Positions 25,140 to 34,578 of a DNA stretch of 64,000 nt are shown one piece after another. Position numbers and translations under genes: made by a program. Origin of the DNA: an uncultured Latescibacterota bacterium (GTDB taxonomy: Bacteria; Latescibacterota; UBA2968); NCBI GenBank assembly GCA_958295785.1, contig OY282377.1:262394-326393 (forward strand), written 5' to 3'. The notes below the pieces were generated by a model. It was not told the DNA's origin. It was given only the letters and a program-made list of their open reading frames with translations, and did no database searches. Each line of letters starts with the position of its first letter. Positions within the stretch are counted from its first letter, which is position 1.

Positions 25140-26273
25140 CTAAGGGCGCGGGCGAAGCACGTAGGGCCGCTCGTTTGGCTTGAGTGAAAGCGCGGCGGCC
25201 TGTGTGTCGAAGACGAGTTCATCCAGCACTTCACCGTTCTGAGAGACGGTGAATGTTCTGCCGACCCAATCCGTTGGTTGGTCGAACAGGATGGTCAGCG
25301 GTTGGTTGAACCTGACGTTGTCCAGACCGTCGGACAGCGTGATTTCGATGCTTTCGGTTCCGGCGCCGCCCTCAACCACATCAACCGTTATCACGGCGTT
25401 CTCTCTTTCCCGGACATAAAGGGTTATGTCGTTCATCGAAGCGGTCCAGAAATCCCGCGCCGCGATGGATTGAACGTCTTTGCGAAATTCGTCCCAATCG
25501 TACCATCCCCACCACTCAGGCTTTCCGATGGCGTGGTACGTCAAGATGACCCACGCGGTCTGCGCCAATGCTTCATCCAGGATAGGCACCAACTCGTCAT
25601 TGTCGTTGATGCAGCCCTCGCAACCCTGAAACTCAATGCTTTGCATCTCCAACGCCCGCAAGCCGAACCAATTATCCGGCGCCAACTGATCTCCCGGGAT
25701 ATTGTAAGATTCGCTTGGGTTCCTAGTCAATAGTCTGCCGCTCAAAAACCCTGAAGCCTCCAGAGCCCGTTGCGTCTCTTCTTCGTGCCCGGCGCTTCTT
25801 GGATAGGCGTATGCGACGGGCTTCATTCCTCAATCTTTCATGGTGTCATAATTGGCTTGGAACGATTCGAGGGCTTCTTCGTAAGACAACTCGTCGTGGT
25901 CGATGTGATTGTGTCCATGCCCAAAGTAGCTGAACCCCTGGGGGACCAGTTCCGACATCAGATAGGCGATCCGCTCATCGTCAGGCCCGCTGAATATGCG
26001 ATCACCGGAAAAGGAATTTCCGGTCACCACTTCATAGCCCATTACCAGGCCCTGCTCCAACACGTAGCTGTCTATGTCCGGTTCCCTTCCGGGGATGGGC
26101 CAGTCATCGTTGGTAATCGAGATTGCGGCGGCGTGGTTGTCAAACCACTTTGCGACTGATGCGTTCAGAGGGGTGTTGGACTGGCATCCCACCGCCAGGA
26201 CCAAAACGCCGAGTAACAGCGCCGTCGCGATCATTGCAACGCAATGTTGCCGGGGGGTGAGTGAATGGGTCAT
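25140..26273 (-). pseudogene. Polysaccharide-deacetylase-like lipoprotein split by an in-frame TGA
   Basis: Two open frames, 26273-25830 and 25826-25140, lie in the same phase and are separated only by TGA-GGA. Read through, they give 377 codons. The N-terminus is a lipoprotein signal (MIATALLLGVLVLAVGC). The first half shows the NodB-like start SITNDDWPIPG and the metal-type FGHGHNHIDHDEL. The second half begins KPVAYAYPRSAG, as in family-4 deacetylases, and ends in a beta-rich tail. The ATG overlaps the stop of the upstream glycosyltransferase (ATGA), so it is translationally coupled. The codon at the break is usually Leu in such proteins, as I recall. A nonsense mutation is the simplest reading. 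Confidence 0.75.
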
Positions 26274-28271
26274 GGTGAGCCTATCTTCCTCATTACTGCC
26301 GCATTAAAAGGGAACTCCGCCTTCCAAAGGTGGTTGAAACCGCCTCCCACGCGCACATACTGGCCGGCGCCGATGCGAGCAATATCATACTCCGGGAGAG
26401 GGATTCTCACCATACACTTCCCGTCGAATATCACGCCGCGCTTATAAAAATTGAAGTCCAGGTTGTCGAAGCCATGCCCCCGGCGATGGTCGGGCAGGTC
26501 GTTCACGTCAACCGGGTACAGGTGGAGGAAGAACATTGCTTTGGTGTCGGCCGGGGCGCATGGGTCTTTGACGTAGCCCAGCGTGTTCTCGCTGAGATAT
26601 ACGTCAAAGTCGGAGCGAATGACGGGTTCGCCGGATACGAGCATCTCGTAGGCGGGGAGGGCCGCCAGTTCGCCGGACGCTTTGATGTTCCCAATCAGAG
26701 CGATACTGAATTTTCCATCGTCAGCAGGGACGCGCTCAACTGAAACTTGCTCGCCCAGCAGTTCCAATTCCTCCGGTATTGATATTTTGTCATAGACCAG
26801 GAAGGTTCTATCTGGAACATTGGGGAACGAGACGACCAAATCGACCATCTCGCGGAGACACAGACGGAGACCCGGTTCGGCGGAGGCCCCACACCAGCGG
26901 GTCCCATAGTAGTAATTGTCTGGGCTTCCCTCTTCTCCGTGGTAGAACTGGATGGACGGGCCTGCCCATCGTACTACGTAAACCACGTCCTCTTCCCGCA
27001 CCCGCTCTTCCAGGGCGGCAAGAACGGATTTGAGGTTTTGACTTGTCCCGTACAGACTGTCCTGCCTCATGGCGTCCACTCCGGCAAGGGCTATTGCGCC
27101 AGCGTACACGACGGTTAGCGCCGGCACCAGCCACTCCCGGTGCGTCAGCGTAGCCAGACTGTCAACCGTCCTATGCAACGCCACGCCCACCGCCAGGAAA
27201 ACAATCGGTCCCAGATAGATAACCTGGCGAATGCCCCCAAGGGGGTATATTCCCAGCAAGGCAGCACCGACGGAAACTGCAATGCAAAGCGTAAATAAAG
27301 CTACGATGGCACTGCCGGGAAACTCTCCTTGAAACTTTCCAAGGAATGCCGCGACCAGGAGGAGCGCGAAGGCGACAAGCGCCGCTGTCGCGACAACCCA
27401 CGGCAAATGATACGTCAATAAACCCCAGGTCCCGTCGATCGAAAACTCGAAGATCGAGTGCGCTTCAAATTTCCCCTGGTAGTAATTCTTCTGTAAGTAG
27501 CTTTTCGAGGCAAATCCTCCTTCTTGCCATTGATAGCGCAAAGTGACCGCGTAGCTTATGGCGCACCCCGCCAGGAAGCACCCCGCCGGCCAGACCAGAG
27601 CGATGCGCCGCTGGAACCAATGGCGAAATCCGGATCGGGCGTAAATCCCCTTCTGGCGTTGCCGGGGTCGGGAGGGGGGCAGAACCGTAGCGGCACTCAT
27701 CAGGGCGACGCCGAACAGGACCAAGCCGTACTGGAGCAACGGCGCGAGGAACAGCGAAAGGCAGAGCAGGGCCTTGCGGCCGTCCCGCAGATACCACAGC
27801 AGCCCCGCTATCATCAGCATGGCCAGGATGCGCGTCAATGGAGTATTCCCGCGCATCCTGGGCGTTCTCTATCGCGGCAACCGAAAGAGTCGCCAGCAGG
27901 GCCGCCAGAAAGGCGGCTCCCCGGGCAACTCCCAGGCGCGGCAACAAGAATAATATCACGGCCACGGTCAAGACGCTGGCCGTGGCCGGCAGAACGCGGA
28001 TGCTGAAGTCCGAGATAGCCACTCTCTGGACAGCCCACAGCGCCAGAGGGTACAGGATCGGCGAGGAGTTGTCGTAGCGGGTATAGGGGATTACTTCCGA
28101 GAGGGTGCCACTCGAATTCTTGGCGGCAACCCCTTCGTCATACCATACGGAATCCCCCGTCAGGTCATAGAAGCGCAACCCCGCCGCCAACAGGAGCAGG
28201 CACACGAAGGCCGCAAGAACCAGCCGTTCCGGAGAAACACGCGCGGGGAGGGAGCGGACAGGAATGCTCAT
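26270..28271 (-). pseudogene. Frameshifted GT39-type glycosyltransferase with C-terminal module
   Basis: The first part (ATG 28271, overlapping the previous stop as ATGA) reads LRFYDLTGDSVWYDEGVAAK, the acidic first loop of GT-C enzymes, and runs to AQDAREYSI near 27838. The natural continuation, LTRILAMLMIAGLLWYLRDGRKALL, lies one frame over, so one base was gained or two lost there. The repaired product would have about 667 residues and about ten membrane helices. It ends with the shared module (FDVYLSENTLGYVKDPC, FFLHLYPVDVND, GFDNLDFNF, FDGKC). An internal ATG could still yield the 528-residue C-terminal part. Confidence 0.8.
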
Positions 28272-30265
28272 TTGCCTTCTCTCCAAGGGAACTCCTCCTT
28301 CCAAAGGCGGTTGAAACCGCCTGCCACGGGCACGTACTGACCGGTACTGATGCGGGCAATATCATACTCCGGGAGAGGGATTCTCGCCATACACTTCCCG
28401 TCGAATATCAAGCCGCGCTCGTCCAAATCGAAGTCCAGATTGTCAAAGCCGTTTTGCCGGCGCCGGATGGACAGGTCGTTCGCGTCAACCGGGTACAGGT
28501 GCAGAAAGAACCGCGCCTCCGTGTCGGCGCGGGCGCACGGCTCCTTGACGTAGGTCAGCGTGTTTTCGCTGAGATATACGTCAAAGTTGGAGCGGATTAC
28601 AGGTTCGCCGGCTACCAGCGCCTCATAGGCGGATACGCGAGCCTCGTAGGCGGATTGATACGCGCCGGCGCTGTCGAAGGCCGCATTCACTCTGAAGATG
28701 GCGCCGTCGGCCAGTTCCGCCACCGGCTCCAACGGCAGCGGCGATTTCATATCCCAAAGGGTGCAATTTATCCGGCTGCGTTCGCCTTGGCCGACCCATA
28801 CGACGTACTTTTCCGGCTCCCCGTACTGCCGGGATTTCAGGATGGCCCGCTCGAACCAGCGCTGACAATCGTAGATGGACTGCACTCCCCGTAGCGGAAC
28901 GGGAACCAAGGTCACCAGCGTTCCCGGAACCCCCGCGTTCCAGCGGAGTACGTTGGGGTCGTTGCTGTAATACCGGCCGGAGACGGGGTTCGCCCGGACA
29001 TATGCCGTCAGCTCGGAATCCTCCCAGTACGCCGTGTTGAGACTCTTGCCGATGTACCCCGATTCCAGCGCTTCGGCGGTCAATCGCAGATTCTGCCACA
29101 CCGAGCCGCCGATATGATAGGAGCCGCCGACGAGCGCGAGAGTAACCAGCGCCCACCGGCCCATGGACATCCTGCCCGTCGCCTTGCTGCACAGGAGTGC
29201 GTCCAGCCAGAATGCCGCGACGAACAGCAGCGGGACATAGACCGGCGCGAGGTATCGGCTATCTATGGCCTGCCAGGACGTGAAGGGCATCATCGCGGCG
29301 ATAATCGCAAGGTACATCAGCGCGAAGATCCAGAAGACGGAAGACGCCCGGCCCGGGGTGATGAGGAGCAGCTCCGCCAGCAGCAGAAACAGGCCGGCAA
29401 TCAGCCACGGCGAGAGCGGCAACTGCCAGAGGGTCGGAGATAGCGGGTCGGCCCACTTGTAGAACGTCGCGCCGATCTGTCTCAGCGAATCGAACAGGGA
29501 CTGTCCCGACGCTAAGGACCTGTCTCCGGTGAGGGTCCCGGTGACCAGGTAGTTGCGCGCCAGCGCCGCCGCGAGCGGGAGCGACGAGCCGGCGCCGAAG
29601 GCCAAGGCGTCCTTCAACCGCTCGCGTACCAGAGTGTTCCGACGCGCAAGGAGCATAAGGACTGCGGAGAAGATGAGCGCAACCCCGATGTACCGCGTCA
29701 ACGCGGCGAGCGCGGCGAATACGGCGGAAAGCACGAGGGCCGGCGTGCCGCTTCTCCGGTTCAGGAACGATTCCAGCGGCATCAGGGCGAGGAGGGTGAA
29801 CAGGATGAAGAGGGGTTCGCTCAGGAAGGTCGAAGCGGTATGAGAGAGGGGGAGGGCCGCCATCACCGCCACTGCTACGCCGAGCGCGATCGCCGGCGTC
29901 CGGAGCCGCCGGGTCAGCCAGAGACCCGACGCCAGGATGAGCAGGCCGAAGGCAGCGGCGTTCAGGAAGCGGCCCCCGTCCACCGGCTCAATGCCGAACA
30001 GGCTCAAGAACGCCAGTGCCATGGGGAAGAAAGGCGGCCACAGCGTAAACTTGCCGCCGCCGGGGCTGAGCAAGCCCTCTCCTGCGGCCAGGCTCTCGGC
30101 CGCGGATATGTAATTCATGGAATCGTTGTTGAGCGCCGCACCGTAGGCGGACGTGCGGACGAGGATGTGCGCCGCGCCGAGAAGGGCGACGAGTGCAATG
30201 AGCACGGGAAGGCAAAGGGGCATCCCTATGCGCCCATTTAACAGCGTTGTCCAAATCTTCATCAT
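28268..30265 (-). CDS. GT39-type membrane glycosyltransferase with C-terminal module
   Basis: 665 residues, ATG at 30265 with AAGGAGGAG upstream; it overlaps the stop of the preceding small gene. An N-terminal helix is followed by a periplasmic loop with ALNNDSMNYISAAESLAAGEG and GGKFTLWPPFFPMALA, as in dolichyl-phosphate-mannose-type GT-C enzymes, where an Asp in this loop is catalytic. About eleven membrane segments follow, then a ~230-residue soluble region. The last ~100 residues are the shared module with both cysteines (KEPC and GKC). The only intact gene of its operon apart from the 114-residue protein. Role inferred: transfer of a lipid-linked sugar outside the membrane. Confidence 0.8.
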   Translation of the reverse strand: MMKIWTTLLNGRIGMPLCLPVLIALVALLGAAHILVRTSAYGAALNNDSMNYISAAESLAAGEGLLSPGGGKFTLWPPFFPMALAFLSLFGIEPVDGGRFLNAAAFGLLILASGLWLTRRLRTPAIALGVAVAVMAALPLSHTASTFLSEPLFILFTLLALMPLESFLNRRSGTPALVLSAVFAALAALTRYIGVALIFSAVLMLLARRNTLVRERLKDALAFGAGSSLPLAAALARNYLVTGTLTGDRSLASGQSLFDSLRQIGATFYKWADPLSPTLWQLPLSPWLIAGLFLLLAELLLITPGRASSVFWIFALMYLAIIAAMMPFTSWQAIDSRYLAPVYVPLLFVAAFWLDALLCSKATGRMSMGRWALVTLALVGGSYHIGGSVWQNLRLTAEALESGYIGKSLNTAYWEDSELTAYVRANPVSGRYYSNDPNVLRWNAGVPGTLVTLVPVPLRGVQSIYDCQRWFERAILKSRQYGEPEKYVVWVGQGERSRINCTLWDMKSPLPLEPVAELADGAIFRVNAAFDSAGAYQSAYEARVSAYEALVAGEPVIRSNFDVYLSENTLTYVKEPCARADTEARFFLHLYPVDANDLSIRRRQNGFDNLDFDLDERGLIFDGKCMARIPLPEYDIARISTGQYVPVAGGFNRLWKEEFPWREGK

Positions 30266-30606
30266 CGGCGGAACTCCTCCTTCCAAAGGTTATCGAAACC
30301 GCCGTCCACGCGCACGTACTGGTCAGTGCGGATGACAGTGAAGTCGTAATCGGGAAGTTCTCGCAGAGCGACGCACCGCTCGTCCAACCGAACCCTATAG
30401 TCGTTGAAGCGGAAGTCGAGGTTGTCGAAGCCGTACTGCTGGCGATGTTCGGGCAGATCGCTTGCGTCCGCCGGGTCGACGTGCAGGAAGAAGGTTTCCT
30501 GTATGTCCTCTGCGCCGCACGGCTCCTTGAAATAGATCAGCATGTCCTCGCGGAGATAAACGTCGAAGGTGGAGCGGATTGGCGGCTTGCGAGGTAAGAT
30601 TGGCAT
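30262..30606 (-). CDS. Stand-alone copy of the recurring module (114 aa)
   Basis: The whole protein is the module: STFDVYLREDMLIYFKEPC, FFLHVDPADASD, GFDNLDFRF, a second Cys in DERC, LPDYDFTVIRTDQY and a final LWKEEF. There is no signal peptide and no membrane segment, and the ribosome site is poor. It overlaps the next gene by ATGA and starts six bases after the stop of the small gene broken by the IS630 element. It may be a remnant of a longer protein or a true separate subunit. Its ends match the fused copies closely, which marks the domain borders. Confidence 0.65.
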   Translation of the reverse strand: MPILPRKPPIRSTFDVYLREDMLIYFKEPCGAEDIQETFFLHVDPADASDLPEHRQQYGFDNLDFRFNDYRVRLDERCVALRELPDYDFTVIRTDQYVRVDGGFDNLWKEEFRR

Positions 30607-30744
30607 ATCTTTCAGCCATCAGTAGCGGTAGCGATTCTAATCAAAGGTTCCGTATCTTCAATCAGATAAAGATAGGGAATCGGATAGAGATTGGAGCTTC
30701 TGCGAAAACCGACCTGTTTCAACAAAAGCCCGGGCACATCAGTA

Positions 30745-31934
30745 CTCTGTAAATTAAATACTTTGGAATTTCAATTGTTTCAAGGAGGCGTTCGCATGCC
30801 CAAACAACACGTCCAACTCACCCCCACAGACCGAGACACTTTGACCGCCTTGATCACCAAAGGAGACCAAAAAGCCCGAATCTACAAACGCGCTTTGGGC
30901 TTGCTTGAACTCGACCGAGGCAAAACCTACACCCAAGTGGCTCAAACCCTCGGCATGACCGGACAGACCCTGAGTCATTGGGCAAAGAAATACCGCACCC
31001 TCGGCTTGGACAGCCTCAAAGATGCCCCGCGGCCAGGACGTCCGGTGGAGATGACCGGCAAGCAACGGGCCCAAATCACCGCCTTGGCCTGTTCAACCCC
31101 ACCGGCAGGCCATGGCAGATGGACGTTGCGCCTCTTGGCGGATCAGTGCGTGGCATTGGGCTCTTGTGAGCATCTCTCACACACGCATGTTAAAACGAGT
31201 CTAAAAAAAACGAATTGAAGCCCCACTTGAAGAAAACTTGGTGCATCCGCAAAGTGGATGCGTCCTTTCTCGCACGCCTGGAAGCCTTGCTTTGGCTGTA
31301 TGACCAACCTTATGATCCCAATGTTCCTGTGGTCTGCTTTGATGAACGTCCTTGTTTTCTCATCGGACAAGTCCTGGATCCCTTGCCCCTGACAACAGGC
31401 CAAGTGACCAAAGAACATGATGCCTATACCAAACACGGCTCGTGTGCGCTGTTGGCCGCCATTGAGCCTTTAACCGGCAAACGGCTTGCCGAAATCTATC
31501 CTCGGCGCACGATGAAGGAAGACACCCACTTTTGTCAGGCTCTGACACAGCATTGGCCACAAGCGGAGAAAATCCGCTTGGTGCAAGACAATCTCAACAC
31601 GCATACCCGCCATGCCTTCTATCGTTACTTGCCGGCCGATGAGGCGTTTGCCCGCGCGCAGAAGTTTGAGTTCTTCTTTACTCCCAAGTCGGCGAGTTGG
31701 TTGAACATGATCGAGATCGAATTTTCGGCTCTGGCGCGAGGATGTTTGAATAGGCGCATTGCGACGCAGGCGGAACTGCGCCGGGAAGTTTTGGCCTTCT
31801 TTCAGGAGCGGGAGGCCAAGGGCATCCCCTTGAATTGGCAGTTCACTTTGCCCAAGGCCAGAGACAAGATGAATACCCATTATCAACGCGTTTATCCAGA
31901 CAATTCAAAACTTAGTATAACTTAATTTACAGAG
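30745..31934 (+). mobile_element. IS630-family insertion sequence, copy 1
   Basis: 1190 bp between TA dinucleotides (30743-30744 and 31935-31936). The ends are inverted repeats CTCTGTAAATTAA / TTAATTTACAGAG. TA target duplication is typical of IS630/Tc1-mariner elements. A second copy lies at 43157. Confidence 0.9.
30796..31925 (+). CDS. IS630 transposase, orfA and orfB joined by -1 frameshift
   Basis: orfA starts at the ATG at 30796 (AAGGAGG upstream) and holds an N-terminal helix-turn-helix (TYTQVAQTLGMTGQTLSHWAKKY). It stops at 31218. orfB lies one frame back, and an A8 run at 31203-31210 is a classic slippage site that joins LKKN to ELKPHLKK. DDE residues sit in VVCFDERPC, LVQDNLNTH and MIEIEFSAL. 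The fused product would be about 375 residues. Confidence 0.9.
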
Positions 31935-32005
31935 TATTGAGGGTTGGCATTTTGACATCCTTTCTGAATATCATGGTTGCATTGCGCTGTGACTTTCTCG
32001 ACTTT

Positions 32006-33043
32006 CTATCCTCTCACCGCATCGACAATTCGCGCGATGACTTCATTCTGGCTTGCGGTCTTGTTATTCTCTGCTCTGAACTGATCCCACAGCCCCGGGT
32101 TTTGTGCAATGACCAACCCCAGTCGCGGGCACATCCAGATGTGTTTCGCGCCCGCGCCCGACGCGGCAAAGGAATCTCTGGGCGCGTCTGCCCACTGCTT
32201 TCCGTGGTCGTTGCACCAGAATCCGTGCCCGTATTTCCAGTTTTCTTCTGGCGCGTTTTTCAAAATGAAGGCATTGGTTTGGGTGGCTTCTTTGAGGTAA
32301 TTTTCCGGGGCAACCTGAACGCCGTTCCAATGGCCGTAATTGAGCCACAAGTGCCCTGCGCGCAGTTGATCGCGCAGCGTGGTATGCACCTGCGTGTAAT
32401 ACCCGAAGATGTTGATTCGCGCATTGTTGCCCAGGTCAAAATTGGTGTGCGAATGCGTCCACATCCCGCCGATGGGGTCGCGCATCTTTTCTGCGATCAC
32501 CTTGCCACACCCCGGCGACCCCTCGGGATCGTTCGCGTCGTAATACCCGTACAGTTTGGCGATAGCGTGCGTGAGGATGTTCATGCCGTAAGTTTGATAG
32601 TGAAAGACTCCGCCCGGTTTTTCCCCCGGTTTCATGTAGCCCGACACATTGCAGATGAGGTGCCGAAAGGTAATCTCGCGGTCTTTTTCAAACGCATACC
32701 GTCCTGGCTTTGGGCCTTCCTGCTCGCCCACATCCATCATTTCCGGATAGTAATTGACGACCCGTTCATCTGGCGAAGACAATTTGCCCTCGGCGACCAC
32801 AATGCCCAAGAGCGTGGCGTAATACGATTTTGCGGCAGATGCCTGCGAATGCGCGGAACCCGCCGCAACGCCTTGCCGCCACTCGGCAACGAGATAGCCA
32901 TAACGCGCAATCCCCACCTGAAAGGGCCGATCGCCTGCCACCTCGTGCAACCACGCCTGCACCCGCGCGAGTTTGTCCGCATCAAAGCCGAGATCGCCGG
33001 GCAATCGCGTCTCCCACTCCGCGCCTGGAAATATCATATCCAT
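32006..33043 (-). CDS. Serine hydrolase of the beta-lactamase/PBP-like family
   Basis: 345 residues from the ATG at 33043 (GAGGAG upstream). The SxxK nucleophile pair is in SQASAAKSYYATLLG, preceded by YGYLVAEWRQG; the Tyr-containing second motif is likely the NYYP or GYMKPGEK region. WTHSHTNFDLGN and LGLVIAQNPG fit the later strands of esterase-type members. There is no export signal, so a cytosolic esterase or amidase is more likely than a true beta-lactamase. The large opposite-strand frame over the same DNA lacks family features. Confidence 0.75.
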   Translation of the reverse strand: MDMIFPGAEWETRLPGDLGFDADKLARVQAWLHEVAGDRPFQVGIARYGYLVAEWRQGVAAGSAHSQASAAKSYYATLLGIVVAEGKLSSPDERVVNYYPEMMDVGEQEGPKPGRYAFEKDREITFRHLICNVSGYMKPGEKPGGVFHYQTYGMNILTHAIAKLYGYYDANDPEGSPGCGKVIAEKMRDPIGGMWTHSHTNFDLGNNARINIFGYYTQVHTTLRDQLRAGHLWLNYGHWNGVQVAPENYLKEATQTNAFILKNAPEENWKYGHGFWCNDHGKQWADAPRDSFAASGAGAKHIWMCPRLGLVIAQNPGLWDQFRAENNKTASQNEVIARIVDAVRG

Positions 33044-33243
33044 ACCAAAAATCTCCTCGCAAAAGCTCCTGCGGTTCATCCGTCATAACCCACGCCCTCT
33101 TTGCGAATATTCCGGAGCAGGGGACCTCGTTTATTTTCGTAACGATGGCGATCTATGAACACACAACTGACCACCCCTTCGTTTTCCAAACAAAGATCGG
33201 ACACAATCCCACCGGTTCGCTCAATCCAGTGCGCCATCCATTT

Positions 33244-34377
33244 TCACTGTTCCACCCTGAACCCATCTTCTCGTGCCACGCCTTCTTCGATTGCGGTTGC
33301 TTCGAGGTCAAAGCCCGTCCCCGGCGTGTCGGGGACGATCAAACACCCGTCCCGCATTTTCCATCCGTCTAAGACAATGCCCGGCATATCCGCAGGGGCG
33401 GCTTCTTGCAGGGAAAAATGGGGGATGGACGCGGCAAAATGCGCGTGGGCATAGCGCTCGATCAAACTGCCCCAGCAGTGGGGGGCGCACTTGCCGCCCC
33501 AGGGTTCGATCATCGCGGCGGTTTCGCGCCACCATGTGAGGCCCTTGGCGCGGAAATCGTGTTGCACCACGTCGATCCACCCGCGTTTGACCATGTCGAA
33601 ATAATTGGGCGGCGGAGGCCCGGATTCGCCATCGGCGACCAGGGTCTCATAGCCCTTTTGGACGATGAATTGCTTAAAGGCTTCGTTAAAAGACCGATCC
33701 TCGTGAAAGGGCTCTTCAAACCAGTAGATTCCCACATCTTCGCAGCGCGTGAGAATGTCTTTTGCGATATTGAGCGTCGTGCCGTTGTTGGCATCGATGA
33801 GGATTTTCGCATCTGCACCGGCGGCTTCCCGAACGCTGTGAATGACCAACACATCGCGGTCCGTGCCTTCTGTGACGGGCATCCAGCGCGCGCCGCGACC
33901 GACCTTGATTTTGAAATTTTTGTACCCGTACTCATGCCCGGTTTTTACTTCCTCGTGGAAGATGGCTGCGGCCTCTTCGTCTGAGGCGTCCAAGTCGTCG
34001 ATATAGACCGAGCCGTCGTACAATTCAACCGCACGCGACCCCCGAGCCCCCAAGAGTTGGTACAGGGGTTGATCCGACAATTTTGCCGCCAAATCCCACA
34101 GGGGCAAATCAATCGCCGTGCCGGCTTCGTTTGATCCGCCGGGCAATTGGAACACCTCTCCCACGGTTTTGCCCACCAATGCCTCGGCTTCTTTCCGGTC
34201 CAACCGCGCCCATCCAACGCCGATGGCGCCGCTGTTTGTGTGGATGCGAACCACGGGATCTGTCACCGTATCCCCGTGGATGCCAATGCGCGCATTGCGC
34301 CCGACCACGCGGGGACGCTTGAATCTCAGGACCACTTTTTCAATTCGGCCAATTTTTTCGCGGTGTAAATTCGGCAT
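33244..34377 (-). CDS. Mandelate racemase/enolase-superfamily enzyme
   Basis: 377 residues from the ATG at 34377 (GAGGAG six bases upstream); the longer frame upstream is leader. Superfamily signs: the NFKIKVGRGARW Lys, metal ligands in ILIDANNG, WFEEPFHED and ADGESG, and a His in CAPHCWGS. The order and spacing suit acid-sugar dehydratases of the MR group. It differs clearly from the rhamnonate-dehydratase-like gene at 7514. It is divergent from an FAD oxidoreductase, with which it shares a promoter region. Substrate unknown. Confidence 0.82.
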   Translation of the reverse strand: MPNLHREKIGRIEKVVLRFKRPRVVGRNARIGIHGDTVTDPVVRIHTNSGAIGVGWARLDRKEAEALVGKTVGEVFQLPGGSNEAGTAIDLPLWDLAAKLSDQPLYQLLGARGSRAVELYDGSVYIDDLDASDEEAAAIFHEEVKTGHEYGYKNFKIKVGRGARWMPVTEGTDRDVLVIHSVREAAGADAKILIDANNGTTLNIAKDILTRCEDVGIYWFEEPFHEDRSFNEAFKQFIVQKGYETLVADGESGPPPPNYFDMVKRGWIDVVQHDFRAKGLTWWRETAAMIEPWGGKCAPHCWGSLIERYAHAHFAASIPHFSLQEAAPADMPGIVLDGWKMRDGCLIVPDTPGTGFDLEATAIEEGVAREDGFRVEQ

Positions 34378-34423
34378 AAAAGACTCCTCATTTGATATAG
34401 ACTGACGCAATTTCAATTTCGGA

Positions 34424-34451
34424 AATATAATGTCAAAGCGCATAATATCAA
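34424..34451 (-). promoter_or_regulatory. Possible promoter for the enolase-family gene
   Basis: On the minus strand, TTGATA and TATATT are separated by 16 bases, about 50 bases before the start at 34377. Confidence 0.5.
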
Positions 34452-34498
34452 GTGTCAAAATACCCGACAGTAATGCACGGGCGCGGGCGCGTTCTATC

Positions 34499-34528
34499 TT
34501 GACATCAGGCGGCTTTGCCGCATAGTTT
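34499..34528 (+). promoter_or_regulatory. Possible promoter for the FAD oxidoreductase
   Basis: TTGACA and TAGTTT with an 18-base spacer, which itself contains the dyad GGCGGCTTTGCCGC; about 50 bases before the GTG start. Confidence 0.5.
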
Positions 34529-34578
34529 GTGTTCGCAAGCAAGGCGGAGGGCCAACGGGAAAACCGAGGAGGGTCGCG

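Larger units (their letters stand above)
30612..31950 (-). pseudogene. Small ORF (48 aa) interrupted by IS630 copy 1
   Basis: An ATG at 31950 with AAAGGA seven bases upstream begins MPTLN and meets the IS630 element after five codons. Removing the element and one TA copy gives an in-frame product of 48 residues, whose tail includes GFRRSSNLYPIPYLYLIEDT, ending at 30612. No family is recognised. It is the first gene of the module operon, so the IS lies between the operon promoter and the genes that follow. Confidence 0.55.

Noticed and set aside
31937-33088. 383-codon plus-strand open frame
   Set aside because: It is opposite the serine hydrolase at 32006-33043, which has SxxK and family motifs; the plus frame has none and no ribosome site.
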